Positions 15,322-23,794 are shown, counted from the first letter of the stretch. The stretch: 42,773 nucleotides of DNA from Cytophagia bacterium (GCA_004293645.1 REAB01000061.1:1-42773), one strand, 5' to 3'. Program-made: numbers and translations. The notes: generated by a model not told the origin, from the sequence alone.

Positions 15322-18300
15322 ATGCAAAACAAACTTGGAATATGGATTTTGACGGCAGTGGTAGCGGCTTTGAGCATCTACTTTTTGTCGTTTACTTTTG
15401 TGGCCAGCGGTATTCGCAAAGATGCGGAGGCGTTTGCTACCACCAAAGACGGTAAAGTTGATTTTACCAAAAAACAACGCTATCTCGACTCACTCTGGCG
15501 CGAGCCTGTGTATTTGGGCAGTACGTATCAAGAAGTAACCCAGCGCGAATTGGGCTTGGGTCTTGACTTGCAAGGCGGTATGCACGTAGTGTTGGAAGTG
15601 TCGCCGATTGATATTTTGCGCGGTTTGGCGGGTGGAAATGCCCGCAATACTCAGTTCAATGAGGCATTGAGCAAAGCCACCGAAGCGCAGAAATCAAGCC
15701 AATCGAATTTTGTAGATTTGTTTGCGACCGAATACCGACGCATTGCCCCCAACTCTAAATTGGCTTCTATTTTTTCAAACAGCACGAACCGTGGCAAAGT
15801 AAACGCCAACTCGTCTGACTCGGAGATTATTAAGTTACTCCAAACCGAAGTAGAAGGTTCAATTGACCGCGCTTTCAAAATTATCCAAGCGCGGGTAGAT
15901 GAGTTTGGTTTGAGCAACCCTACCATTCAGTTGTTGCCCAACACCAGCCGCATTTTGGTAGAGCTGCCTGGCGTAAACAACCCAGAGCGCGTGCGTAAAC
16001 TCTTGACGGGGGCTGCCAAATTAGAATTTTGCGAAGTTTATAATCTAAATGAAGTATCAACAGGATTGGAAGGTCTGGGGGCGTATTTGACGCAATTGGA
16101 TTTAGAAAAGAAGATTGCGGCCAAAGGGGCAAGTGTTGTTGCCGCCGCCGATAGCGCCAAAGCCACCGGCACCAGCTTGGCCGAGCAGTTGGCCAAGCCC
16201 GTAAAAGGCGACTCGGCTAAAAAAGATACGACGGTTAATCAAACGGGCTTGGCCAGTTTGTTTGTGCAGGTGTCGCAGGGGCAATTGGGCGTGTTTGGAA
16301 AAGATACCGCTCGTGCCAACGAAATTTTGAACCGACCTGATATTCGGTCTATGTTCCCCGCCGACTTGCAGTTTGCTTGGGACCGCAAAAGCACGGAAAC
16401 GATTGACAAGCGCAACGAAATTTTCCCGATTTATTTTGTTAAAAAACCCAACAACCAAGCCCCGATCGAAGGCGACGTAATAACCGATGCTTCTAACGAC
16501 TACGACGACCGTGGCAAGCCCGAAGTAATGATGCGCATGAATGGCGAAGGTGCCCGTAAGTGGCGCAACCTCACCGCTGCCAACATTGGTCGCCCCGTGG
16601 CCATTATCCTCGACAACTTGGTTTATACGGCTCCTACCGTACAAAATGAAATTCCGAACGGTAGCTCAAGCATTACGGGTAGCTTTACGGTAGAAGAAAC
16701 CAAAGACATGGTAAACATGCTGAAAACTGGTAAACTGCCCGCGCCTACTATCATCGTAGAAGAGGCCATTGTGGGTGCTACGCTCGGCTCTGAGTCGGTC
16801 AATGCGGGGGTTGTATCTTCGATTGTAGGTTTGCTCATTGTACTGGCTTTTATGATTGTTTATTACAACAAAGCGGGTTCTATCGCCGACGTTGCGCTGT
16901 TTATCAACTTGTTTTTCTTGATGGGTATCATGGCTTCGCTGCACGCGGTGCTTACGCTGCCTGGTATTGCGGGTATTGTGCTTACCATTGGTATGTCGGT
17001 AGATGCCAACGTACTGATTTATGAGCGCATCAAAGAAGAGCTGGAACTCGGCAAATCGTTGAAACAAGCTATTTCTGACGGTTTCAAAAATGCGCTTTCG
17101 TCTATTCTCGACTCCAACATTACTACTTTGCTTACTGGTTTTATCTTGTTGGCGTTGGGTACGGGCTTGGTAAAAGGCTTTGCCATCACACTCGTTATCG
17201 GTATTTTCACGTCGCTGTTTGCCGCGTTGTTTATCACGCGCTTGCTGTTAGATTGGTGGGTAGGCAAGGGGCGCAGCATTGAGTTTTTTGCCAGTTGGTC
17301 AAAAAATCTTTTCAAAGATGCCGATTTCGATTTCGTGTCGCGTCGTCGTTTGTACTACATCATCTCTTCTACCATCATTGGTTTGGGTATTGTTTCGGTT
17401 ATTTTCAAAGGCTTTGGTTTAGGCGTAGATTTCAAGGGTGGCCGCAGCTACGTGGTGCGTTTTGAGCAAGCCGTAAATACCGATGCCGTGCGCACGGCTT
17501 TGACCGCTCCTTTTGGGGCTGCTCCCGAAGTGAAAACCTACGGTGGAACAGGATTGGCCAGCAACACGCAGGTGAAAATAACAACGGCGTTTTTGGCAGA
17601 TAACAGTGCCCCCGACGCTGACCAGAAAGCCGAAACCGCTCTTAATGCAGGTTTGAGTAAATTGGGTGCCAACAAAGCCACCATTCAAAGTTCACAGAAA
17701 GTAGGTCCAACCATTGCTTACGACATGATTATGTCGTCTATTTGGTCTATTCTGTTGGCCGTGGTTGTGGTGTCGGCTTATATTTTTATTCGTTTCCGCA
17801 AAATTGCGTTCGTGTATGGGGCGGTAGTAGCTTTGTTCCACGACGTACTCATTATTTTGGCTATTTTCTCCATTTTCAACGGTTTGCTGCCTTTCTCGCT
17901 CGACGTAGATCAAGCCTTTATTGGGGCGGTTCTTACCATTATGGGTTACTCAATGAACGACACCGTGGTGGTATTTGACCGCGTGCGTGAGTACCTGCGC
18001 GACAACAAAGGCAAGCGCGAGGGCATTCCAGCCATTATCAACAACGCCCTCAACGCTACATTGAGCCGCACGGCCGTAACGGGTCTTTCAACAATGTTGG
18101 TGCTGATTGTACTGTTCATTTTTGGTGGTGAGGTTATTCGGGGCTTCTCGTTTGCCATGCTCATTGGCGTTATTGTGGGTACTTATTCTTCGCTGTTTGT
18201 GGCTACGCCTATTGTGGTTGATACGCTCACACGCGACCAAGAAAAAGATGCCGCCAAGCCTGCCGAAGCCAAGAAAGTGGCCGCGCCTACGCGCCTTATT

Positions 18301-18432
18301 TCGGAGTTTCCAGACGCGCCAATGGGAGGTTTCAACAGCGGCGACCAGCAAGTAGAAATGCCCGCCGAAGAAGAAGAAAAGCCAAAAAAGGAGAAAAAAG
18401 CTCCTTTGATTAAACCTTCGCTGAAAAAATAA
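15322..18432 (+). CDS. secDF: SecDF fusion, protein-export membrane protein
   Basis: A 1036-residue natural fusion of SecD and SecF, the proton-driven partner of SecYEG that pulls preproteins through the inner membrane. The SecD half has a first membrane helix (residues 7-27), the conserved LDLQGG at 81-86, a large periplasmic P1 region (about 90-480), then five helices including the SVDANVLIYERIKEE motif. The SecF half begins near 668 (FDFVSRRRLYYI), carries GVDFKGG near 702 and GYSMNDTVVVFDRVRE near 875. A charged tail (EEEEKPKKEKKAP) ends the protein. P1 contains an Ala/Lys/Thr-rich low-complexity insert near residues 270-310. Fused SecDF is usual in Bacteroidota, and yajC is not adjacent. 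The gene ends at a run of palindromes. Confidence 0.96.
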   Translation: MQNKLGIWILTAVVAALSIYFLSFTFVASGIRKDAEAFATTKDGKVDFTKKQRYLDSLWREPVYLGSTYQEVTQRELGLGLDLQGGMHVVLEVSPIDILRGLAGGNARNTQFNEALSKATEAQKSSQSNFVDLFATEYRRIAPNSKLASIFSNSTNRGKVNANSSDSEIIKLLQTEVEGSIDRAFKIIQARVDEFGLSNPTIQLLPNTSRILVELPGVNNPERVRKLLTGAAKLEFCEVYNLNEVSTGLEGLGAYLTQLDLEKKIAAKGASVVAAADSAKATGTSLAEQLAKPVKGDSAKKDTTVNQTGLASLFVQVSQGQLGVFGKDTARANEILNRPDIRSMFPADLQFAWDRKSTETIDKRNEIFPIYFVKKPNNQAPIEGDVITDASNDYDDRGKPEVMMRMNGEGARKWRNLTAANIGRPVAIILDNLVYTAPTVQNEIPNGSSSITGSFTVEETKDMVNMLKTGKLPAPTIIVEEAIVGATLGSESVNAGVVSSIVGLLIVLAFMIVYYNKAGSIADVALFINLFFLMGIMASLHAVLTLPGIAGIVLTIGMSVDANVLIYERIKEELELGKSLKQAISDGFKNALSSILDSNITTLLTGFILLALGTGLVKGFAITLVIGIFTSLFAALFITRLLLDWWVGKGRSIEFFASWSKNLFKDADFDFVSRRRLYYIISSTIIGLGIVSVIFKGFGLGVDFKGGRSYVVRFEQAVNTDAVRTALTAPFGAAPEVKTYGGTGLASNTQVKITTAFLADNSAPDADQKAETALNAGLSKLGANKATIQSSQKVGPTIAYDMIMSSIWSILLAVVVVSAYIFIRFRKIAFVYGAVVALFHDVLIILAIFSIFNGLLPFSLDVDQAFIGAVLTIMGYSMNDTVVVFDRVREYLRDNKGKREGIPAIINNALNATLSRTAVTGLSTMLVLIVLFIFGGEVIRGFSFAMLIGVIVGTYSSLFVATPIVVDTLTRDQEKDAAKPAEAKKVAAPTRLISEFPDAPMGGFNSGDQQVEMPAEEEEKPKKEKKAPLIKPSLKK

Positions 18433-18435
18433 GAG

Positions 18436-18490
18436 GTTGCCTGTGTCTTCACAGGCAACCGCAATGATTGCCTGTGAAGACACAGGCAAC
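18436..18490. repeat. Pair of mirrored short hairpins after secDF
   Basis: gttgcctgtg-tctt-cacaggcaac (18436-18459) is a perfect 10-bp hairpin starting three bases after the secDF stop. A second hairpin, ttgcctgtg-aaga-cacaggcaa (18468-18489), has the same stem with the reverse-complement loop, so the two units are inverted copies of one another. They may act with the larger hairpin that follows. Confidence 0.85.
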
Positions 18491-18491
18491 A

Positions 18492-18550
18492 GCCACAACA
18501 AACAAAAATCTCCGCCAAGACAATTGGCGGAGATTTTTGTTTGTTGTGGC
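18492..18550. terminator. Very long perfect bidirectional terminator
   Basis: Arms at 18492-18518 and 18524-18550 are perfect reverse complements over 27 bases with a five-base loop (gacaa). The stem has a GC core (tctccgcc) flanked by A/T runs on each side, as in bidirectional terminators, and lies between the convergent secDF and dehydratase genes. Confidence 0.92.
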
Positions 18551-18596
18551 TTGCCAAACGCGAATCTTTTTCAATCGCAAAATAAAGTTACATTTC

Positions 18597-20324
18597 TCAA
18601 TGCGACTCGCGCTGCACGTCGCTACCCGACTTACCCACCAAGAAATCAAAATCACACCCCTCGTGCGACTGCGTAACGTGGGCAATGTAGAGCTTGTTGT
18701 GGCCGCGTGCGTATCCCAAATCAATGGGTTGCCAAGCGGCGCGGCGGCGGGCTATTTCTTCTTCTGAGACGTGCCAATGAATGTACCGCTGGTGAATATC
18801 TATTTCGATTAAATCGCCGTTTTCGACCAGTGCCAAGTTGCCACCAATGGCACTTTCGGGCGAGGCGTGCAGCAGCACAGTACCGTAAGCCGTGCCGCTC
18901 ATGCGGGCATCTGAGATGCGCACCATGTCGGTAATGCCCTTTTCTAAGAGTTTTTTGGGCAGAGCCATGTTGCCTACTTCGGGCATTCCAGGGTAGCCTT
19001 TTGGCCCCACGTTTTTGAGCACCATCACGGAGGTTTCGTCAATGTCCAAATCGGGATTGTCAATGCGGGCGTGGTAGTCTTCGATGGTTTCAAACACCAC
19101 CGCGCGGCCCTGGTGTTTGAGCAAATGCGCCGATGCTGCCGAGGGTTTAATAACCGCGCCGTTTTCGCACAAATTACCCTTTACCACCGCAATACCACCT
19201 TCTTCCAGAATGGGTTTTCGGGCCGAGGCTATCACGTCTTCATTCCAGTTTTTGGCATTCAAAGAGTTGTCCACCAGCGACTTGCCATTTACGGTAATGG
19301 TATTGTGCAAAAATTCTTTAAACTCTTTGATAATAACGGGCAACCCACCCGCGTAAAAATAATCTTCCATCAAATAAGTGCCAGAAGGCATCACGTTGAG
19401 CAAAAACGGCATTCGTGAGCCTATTTTGTCGAAATCATCAAGCGACAGTTCTACGCCCATTCGCCCCGCAATGGCCAGTAAATGCAACACAAAATTGGTA
19501 GAACCACCCACGGCCGCGTTGAGCATAATGGCGTTCTCGAAGGCTTCGCGGGTGAGTACTTTGGAGAGTGTGAGGTTTTCTTGGGCCATTTCTACGATGC
19601 GCATACCCGTGAGGTGAGCGTTCATCTTTTTGCGCGAGTCGGCGGCGGGAATGGCCGACAAGCCAGGCAACGTGAGGCCGAGTGCCTCGGCCATGGTGGC
19701 CATTGTAGAAGCCGTGCCCATGGTAGAACAGTGGCCAATGCTCCGACTCATGCAACTTTCGGCTTCTTCAAACTCTTCGGGAGTCATTTTGCCCGTTTTT
19801 AGGTCGTCGGCAAAACGCCACACATCCGTGCCAGAGCCAATGGCTTTGCCCTGAAACCGACCCGCCAACATAGGGCCGCCCGGCAACACAATGGTAGGCA
19901 AGTCCACGCTGGCCGCGCCCATAATGAGCGAGGGCGTGGTTTTGTCGCAGCCCGTGAGCAGCACAATGGCATCAAATGGGTTAGCCCTAATGCTTTCTTC
20001 GACGGTCATACTGGCCAAGTTACGGTAGAGCATAGCCGTGGGTCTAATCAAGGTTTCGCCCAGCGACATAACAGGAAACTCCAACGGAAATCCACCTGCT
20101 TCATACACCCCATTCTTGACACTCTGAGCTAAATCTCGAAAATGACCATTGCAGGGTGTTACCTCCGACCAAGTGTTGCAAATACCAATTACAGGTTTTC
20201 CTTTGAATTGATGCGGGGCGTGGCCCTGATTTTTTATCCAACTACGGTAAATAAAACCATCTTTGCCTTCTTTACCAAACCAATCTTGACTGCGGAGTTT
20301 GAGGGGTGTTTTTTCGGTGGCCAT
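18597..20324 (-). CDS. IlvD/Edd-family sugar-acid dehydratase (L-arabinonate/D-xylonate type)
   Basis: A 575-residue iron-sulfur dehydratase. The family includes dihydroxyacid dehydratase (IlvD), 6-phosphogluconate dehydratase and pentonate dehydratases. Here GICNTWSEVTPCNG and GFIYRSWIKNQG point to the pentonate group. Three Cys, C58 (TPCNG), C126 (TGCDKTTPS) and C199 (SIGHCSTMG), sit where L-arabinonate dehydratase holds its [2Fe-2S] cluster. The serine in PSGTYLMEDYFYAGG or the DARMSGTAYG region would act as base and metal site. The likely reaction is loss of water from a sugar acid to a 2-keto-3-deoxy acid. It stands alone, without ilvB/ilvN/ilvC, which argues against branched-chain amino acid synthesis. 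Substrate remains unproven. The start at 20324 is the first Met of the conserved N-terminus. Confidence 0.87.
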   Translation of the reverse strand: MATEKTPLKLRSQDWFGKEGKDGFIYRSWIKNQGHAPHQFKGKPVIGICNTWSEVTPCNGHFRDLAQSVKNGVYEAGGFPLEFPVMSLGETLIRPTAMLYRNLASMTVEESIRANPFDAIVLLTGCDKTTPSLIMGAASVDLPTIVLPGGPMLAGRFQGKAIGSGTDVWRFADDLKTGKMTPEEFEEAESCMSRSIGHCSTMGTASTMATMAEALGLTLPGLSAIPAADSRKKMNAHLTGMRIVEMAQENLTLSKVLTREAFENAIMLNAAVGGSTNFVLHLLAIAGRMGVELSLDDFDKIGSRMPFLLNVMPSGTYLMEDYFYAGGLPVIIKEFKEFLHNTITVNGKSLVDNSLNAKNWNEDVIASARKPILEEGGIAVVKGNLCENGAVIKPSAASAHLLKHQGRAVVFETIEDYHARIDNPDLDIDETSVMVLKNVGPKGYPGMPEVGNMALPKKLLEKGITDMVRISDARMSGTAYGTVLLHASPESAIGGNLALVENGDLIEIDIHQRYIHWHVSEEEIARRRAAWQPIDLGYARGHNKLYIAHVTQSHEGCDFDFLVGKSGSDVQRESH

Positions 20325-20472
20325 GTGTGCGTGTTTTTTTGAACACTAAGACGCACAAACAACTTTTTTACTGAAAAATATTGGTTTAATTTTTTACAAA
20401 TGCTGGTCGAAATTTGCCATTCCAACCTTAAACCTGCCGAACAGGCTTGTAATCAGCATTCTTGTTTTTGAC

Positions 20473-20502
20473 TTTGCCAAATGAACATTAACCTTATCTT
20501 TG
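20473..20502 (+). promoter_or_regulatory. Promoter of ispG
   Basis: TTTG at 20473-20476 and TATCTTTG at 20495-20502 are separated by 18 bases, a good Bacteroidota promoter within the 218-base divergent spacer. The ATG at 20543 lies about 40 bases downstream. The dehydratase side shows no exact consensus. Confidence 0.75.
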
Positions 20503-20542
20503 TCGTTTTATAAGTAATTCATTCTTAGTTTTCTGTTTGTTT

Positions 20543-22543
20543 ATGTTCACCGAAGTTATTCCTTCCTTACAATACGCCAATTCGCTCACCGATTATTCGC
20601 GGCGTAAAACCATTGCCGTAAACATTGGTGGTTTGCCAATGGGGTCAGATTACCCCATTCGTATTCAATCTATGACTACCATTGATACCATGGATACCGA
20701 AGGCTCTATTGCCCAGACCATCAGAATGGTAGAGTCGGGCTGCGAATATGTGCGCATTACGGCCCCCAGCGTAAAAGAAGCCCAAAATTTAGAAAATATT
20801 AAAAAAGGATTGCGGGCGCGTGGCTACGATGTGCCGCTTATTGCCGATATTCACTTTACGCCCAACGCCGCCGAGCTTGCCGCCCGTATTGTAGAAAAAG
20901 TGCGCATCAATCCAGGCAATTATGCCGATAAAAAACGTTTTGAAACCATCGAATATACCGACGCAAGCTACCAGCAAGAATTGGAACGCATCCGCGAAAA
21001 ATTTGTGCCGTTGGTTCAAATTTGTAAAGAATACGGCACGGCCATGCGCATTGGCACCAACCACGGCTCGCTCTCCGACCGCATCATGAGCCGCTACGGC
21101 GACTCGCCAGTGGGCATGGTAGAGTCGGCGTTGGAGTTTTTGCGCATTTGCGAAGAGTTCAATTATTATAACGTGGTGCTTTCTATGAAATCGAGCAATC
21201 CGCTCGTGATGGTAGAGGCTTATCGGCTGTTGGTCAATCGCTTAGACGAAGAGGGTTTGAAGCCTTACCCGCTGCACTTGGGCGTAACCGAAGCAGGCGA
21301 AGGCGAAGACGGGCGCGTCAAATCGGCGGTGGGCATTGGTACGCTGCTTGAAGACGGCCTCGGCGACACCGTGCGCGTGTCGCTCACCGAAGACCCCGAA
21401 TTTGAAGCCCCCGTGGCCAAAGCCCTCGTGGCTCGCTACGCCCAGCGCAAAGCCCAGCCAGCCATCAAGCCCGTGCAGGAGTTGCCCATCAATCCGTTTC
21501 AGTATAGCCGCCGTAAAACCCACGAGGTTTACAATTTGGGGGCGAGCAATGTGCCGAGAGTTATCGCCGATTTGTCGGAAGTAAGCATCGAAAAATACGA
21601 AGACCTGCGCAGCGTAGGGCATTTTTATTTGCCCGCACCTGACAAGTGGAAAATGAACGACCAAGGCGTTGATTTTATCTACACGGGTAGCAAGCCAGTA
21701 CCGTTTATGTTGCCAATGGGCGTTAAAGAAATCATAGACTACAAAACATGGCTCGCCCTCGACGACAAAAATAATAAGTTTCCGCTCTTTAATCCATTGG
21801 AATACCACTTGGGTTTCTCAAATGATGCCCCCCACAGCAATCAGCTCAACTTCTTGCGGCTCAATATAGCCCAGCTCAACCCCGAAATGATAGCGGTATT
21901 GAGCCAAACTACTCAAACGGTGCTGGTCGTGCATACCAACAACCCGCACGCCATGCCCGAGTTACGGCGGTTGTTTTTTACGTTGCTCGAAAACAAAGTG
22001 CATTGCCCCGTAGTGGTGCAGCGACAATATGCCACCGCCGATGCCGAGCATTTGGCACTCTACGCCGCTACCGATTGCGGTGGGTTGCTGGTAGATGGCC
22101 TCGGCGACGGCATCATGCTTTCGGTGCAGCAAACATCTGACACCACGAACGCCGAACGGCTCAAAGTAGCTGCCACGCAAAATAGCGTTGGATTTGGTAT
22201 TTTGCAAGCCGCCCGTACGCGCATGAGCAAAACGGAGTACATTTCTTGTCCATCTTGCGGGCGCACCTTATTCGATTTGCAAGAAACTACCGCCCTCATT
22301 CGGAAGCGTACCGACCACTTGAAAGGCGTTAAAATTGGAATTATGGGCTGTATTGTAAATGGCCCAGGCGAAATGGCCGACGCTGACTACGGCTACGTGG
22401 GTATTGGCAAAGATAAAATTGCGCTCTATCGGGGTCAGCAAGTAATCAAGAAATCGGTAGCAGCGAGCCAAGCCGTAGATGAGTTGCTGGTGTTGATTAA
22501 AGAAGACGGCAGGTGGAACGAACCCGAAACCATCGAAATTTAA
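20543..22543 (+). CDS. ispG: (E)-4-hydroxy-3-methylbut-2-enyl-diphosphate synthase, large type
   Basis: A 666-residue IspG (GcpE) of the MEP pathway, which reduces methylerythritol cyclodiphosphate to HMBPP using a [4Fe-4S] cluster. The N-terminal TIM barrel starts with RRKTIAVNIGGLPMGSDYPI and includes ADIHFTPNAAELAARIVEKV. The cluster-binding C-terminal domain carries SCPSCGRTLFDL and GIMGCIVNGPGEMADADYG, giving the three Cys ligands and the Glu. An insert of about 250 residues lies between the two, as in plants, Chlamydia and Bacteroidota. The ATG at 20543 was chosen; a TTG six bases upstream is possible. The stop is 17 bases before an antitoxin gene. No other MEP-pathway gene is nearby. 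Confidence 0.96.
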   Translation: MFTEVIPSLQYANSLTDYSRRKTIAVNIGGLPMGSDYPIRIQSMTTIDTMDTEGSIAQTIRMVESGCEYVRITAPSVKEAQNLENIKKGLRARGYDVPLIADIHFTPNAAELAARIVEKVRINPGNYADKKRFETIEYTDASYQQELERIREKFVPLVQICKEYGTAMRIGTNHGSLSDRIMSRYGDSPVGMVESALEFLRICEEFNYYNVVLSMKSSNPLVMVEAYRLLVNRLDEEGLKPYPLHLGVTEAGEGEDGRVKSAVGIGTLLEDGLGDTVRVSLTEDPEFEAPVAKALVARYAQRKAQPAIKPVQELPINPFQYSRRKTHEVYNLGASNVPRVIADLSEVSIEKYEDLRSVGHFYLPAPDKWKMNDQGVDFIYTGSKPVPFMLPMGVKEIIDYKTWLALDDKNNKFPLFNPLEYHLGFSNDAPHSNQLNFLRLNIAQLNPEMIAVLSQTTQTVLVVHTNNPHAMPELRRLFFTLLENKVHCPVVVQRQYATADAEHLALYAATDCGGLLVDGLGDGIMLSVQQTSDTTNAERLKVAATQNSVGFGILQAARTRMSKTEYISCPSCGRTLFDLQETTALIRKRTDHLKGVKIGIMGCIVNGPGEMADADYGYVGIGKDKIALYRGQQVIKKSVAASQAVDELLVLIKEDGRWNEPETIEI

Positions 22544-22560
22544 ACCTTAATTTATTCATA

Positions 22561-22761
22561 ATGAGTAACCTAAAAGACATAGAAACTGCCATACAAAAAC
22601 TATCTTTAAAAGATGTGCAGGAACTTACATTTTGGTTTGAATCTTACAGTGCTTCTTTGTGGGATGACAAAATAGCAACAGATTTGAACAGCGGAAAATT
22701 GGAAAAGTTGCTCACAAAAGCAAAAAGAGATTTTCTAAAAGGCGATTTCCAAGAAATATGA
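22561..22761 (+). CDS. Antitoxin of a RelE/ParE-type toxin-antitoxin pair
   Basis: A 66-residue protein of the small antitoxin family with the pattern AIQKLSLKDVQELTFWFESY, then WDDKIATDLNSGKLEKLL and a short basic tail. In related pairs this protein neutralises the RelE/ParE-fold toxin by wrapping it, and the pair often represses its own promoter. The gene lies 17 bases after ispG with no visible promoter between, and its TGA overlaps the toxin ATG by four bases (ATGA). Its DNA is more A/T-rich than ispG, suggesting transfer. The start ATG 22561 was chosen over a longer in-frame start at 22513 that would run inside ispG. Confidence 0.8.
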   Translation: MSNLKDIETAIQKLSLKDVQELTFWFESYSASLWDDKIATDLNSGKLEKLLTKAKRDFLKGDFQEI

Positions 22762-23018
22762 AGCATTATACTACCTCTGATTTTTGGGAATCTTATCAAA
22801 AACTGCCCATTTCAATTCAAAAATTAGCAGACAAAAACTACGAGCTTTTAAAAGCTGACCCAGAGCATCCTTCGCTGCATCTCAAGCATATTGGAGAACT
22901 ATGGTCGGTAAGAATTGGACTAAATTTTCGTGCTTTGGGACTAAACAATCCCGAAGGAATAATTTGGTTTTGGATAGGTTCTCATGCAGATTATGACAAA
23001 TTAATTGAACAACAATGA
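22758..23018 (+). CDS. RelE/ParE-superfamily toxin
   Basis: An 86-residue protein matching the small toxin family with the pattern DFWESYQKLP, LLKADPEHPSLHLKHI, WSVRIGLNFRALG and WFWIGSHADYDKLI. The Arg and His residues in these motifs are the conserved ones of the RelE-fold group that cleaves mRNA on the ribosome or inhibits gyrase; which of these applies cannot be read from sequence. It starts inside the antitoxin stop (ATGA overlap), the usual arrangement for coupled translation, and its own TGA overlaps the ATG of the next gene. Antitoxin and toxin look intact, so the pair is probably active. Confidence 0.85.
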   Translation: MKHYTTSDFWESYQKLPISIQKLADKNYELLKADPEHPSLHLKHIGELWSVRIGLNFRALGLNNPEGIIWFWIGSHADYDKLIEQQ

Positions 23019-23203
23019 AAAAAATAATCAACTTTTTGAGCCTCGGCGAAGTCTTTGGCTATTTCGTTCGGGTGTTTGGCAAAAAAGACCCCTCAAAGCC
23101 CGACACCTCGTACCTGCGCATGATGCACGGCATCAATCGAATCTCGATTGTGATGTTTTTGTTTTGCTTAATGGTGATGCTTTACCGCGCTTTTTTACGA
23201 TGA
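23015..23203 (+). CDS. Small single-helix membrane protein
   Basis: A 62-residue protein with a soluble N-terminal half (EVFGYFVRVFGKKDPSKPD) followed by LRMMHGINRISIVMFLFCLM, the start of one membrane helix ending VMLYRAFLR. Small proteins of this plan occur in Bacteroidota beside MmcQ/YjbR genes and may match a DUF family (possibly DUF6728), but I cannot confirm this. The start overlaps the toxin stop by four bases and its own stop overlaps the next start in the same way, so translation of the four genes is probably linked. Function unknown. Confidence 0.75.
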   Translation: MKKIINFLSLGEVFGYFVRVFGKKDPSKPDTSYLRMMHGINRISIVMFLFCLMVMLYRAFLR

Positions 23204-23547
23204 ACATAGAAACTTTTCGGGCTTATTGCCTCGCTAAATTGGGCGTTACGGAGTCTTTTCCGTTCGATGAAGTTACGCTGGTTTTTAAAGTGGGGGGTAA
23301 AATTTTTGCCCTTACTTCGCTCGACCAAGTGGTGCTGGAAATTAACCTGAAATGCAACCCCGAACGCGCCCAACAACTGCGCGAAACCTACGATGCCGTG
23401 CGCCCAGGCTACCACATGAATAAGAAACATTGGAACACCATAACAGTAGATGGCTCGGTAAAAAATGCCGAATTATTGACTTGGATTGACCACTCTTACG
23501 AGCTCGTGGTGCAGTCGTTGCCGCGTAAGCTAAGACCCGAACTATAA
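23200..23547 (+). CDS. MmcQ/YjbR-family protein
   Basis: A 115-residue member of the MmcQ/YjbR family (CyaY-like fold). Landmarks are a start in MNIETFRAYCLAKLGVTES, then FPFDEVTLVFKVGGKIFAL, RPGYHMNKKHWNTITVDGSV and IDHSYELVVQSLPRK. Members have been called DNA-binding because of the double-wing-like fold, but a function is not firmly established. It closes the string of overlapping genes and is followed by a terminator hairpin at 23576. The ATG at 23200 was chosen because it overlaps the previous TGA; a longer frame starting at 23005 covers other genes and lacks conserved sequence there. Confidence 0.85.
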   Translation: MNIETFRAYCLAKLGVTESFPFDEVTLVFKVGGKIFALTSLDQVVLEINLKCNPERAQQLRETYDAVRPGYHMNKKHWNTITVDGSVKNAELLTWIDHSYELVVQSLPRKLRPEL

Positions 23548-23575
23548 ACAACCTTTTAACGACAATATAAACGCC

Positions 23576-23613
23576 CTAAAACGCCCTAAAACGCACTTTT
23601 TGGGGCGTTTTAG
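23576..23613 (+). terminator. Terminator after the ispG-yjbR gene string
   Basis: ctaaaacgccc (23576-23586) pairs with gggcgttttag (23603-23613). The left word is duplicated (acgccctaaa twice at 23571-23590), so an alternative, shorter stem is possible. It lies 28 bases after the stop at 23547. Confidence 0.8.
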
Positions 23614-23630
23614 AAAGAAAATGTAAAAAA

Positions 23631-23638
23631 TATATTTG
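23631..23638 (+). promoter_or_regulatory. Possible -7 box for a small gene
   Basis: TATATTTG fits TAnnTTTG, 40 bases before the ATG at 23678. A TTTG upstream (23599-23602) is too far (28 bases) to be a normal -33 box, so the match is partial. Confidence 0.4.
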
Positions 23639-23677
23639 AAGCAGTTTTTTTTACAAGCTGCTCACTGTCAATGTTTT

Positions 23678-23794
23678 ATGAAAATCTACTTTTGCTTGCT
23701 CTTTCAAATAGCACTTTTGGTAGTATTTTTTTACTTTTTTATTGCTGTGATTAATAAAAGATTTGTTAAGTTTAGGTCAAATAACGCTGTTTGA
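23678..23794 (+). CDS. Possible 38-residue membrane micropeptide
   Basis: ATG at 23678 opens a frame of 38 codons encoding MKIYFCLLFQIALLVVFFYF, then FIAVINKRFVKFRSNNAV. This is a single strongly hydrophobic helix with a basic C-terminal tail, which fits a one-pass membrane peptide with the tail in the cytosol. A -7-like box stands 40 bases upstream. Poly-T DNA gives hydrophobic readings by chance, and an overlapping frame from ATG 23671 is also open for 27 codons, so the call is tentative. Confidence 0.3.
   Translation: MKIYFCLLFQIALLVVFFYFFIAVINKRFVKFRSNNAV

Noticed and set aside
23005..23199. Longer reading of the YjbR gene from 23005
   Set aside because: This part lies in another frame across the toxin end and the 62-residue membrane-protein gene; conserved YjbR sequence begins at ATG 23200.
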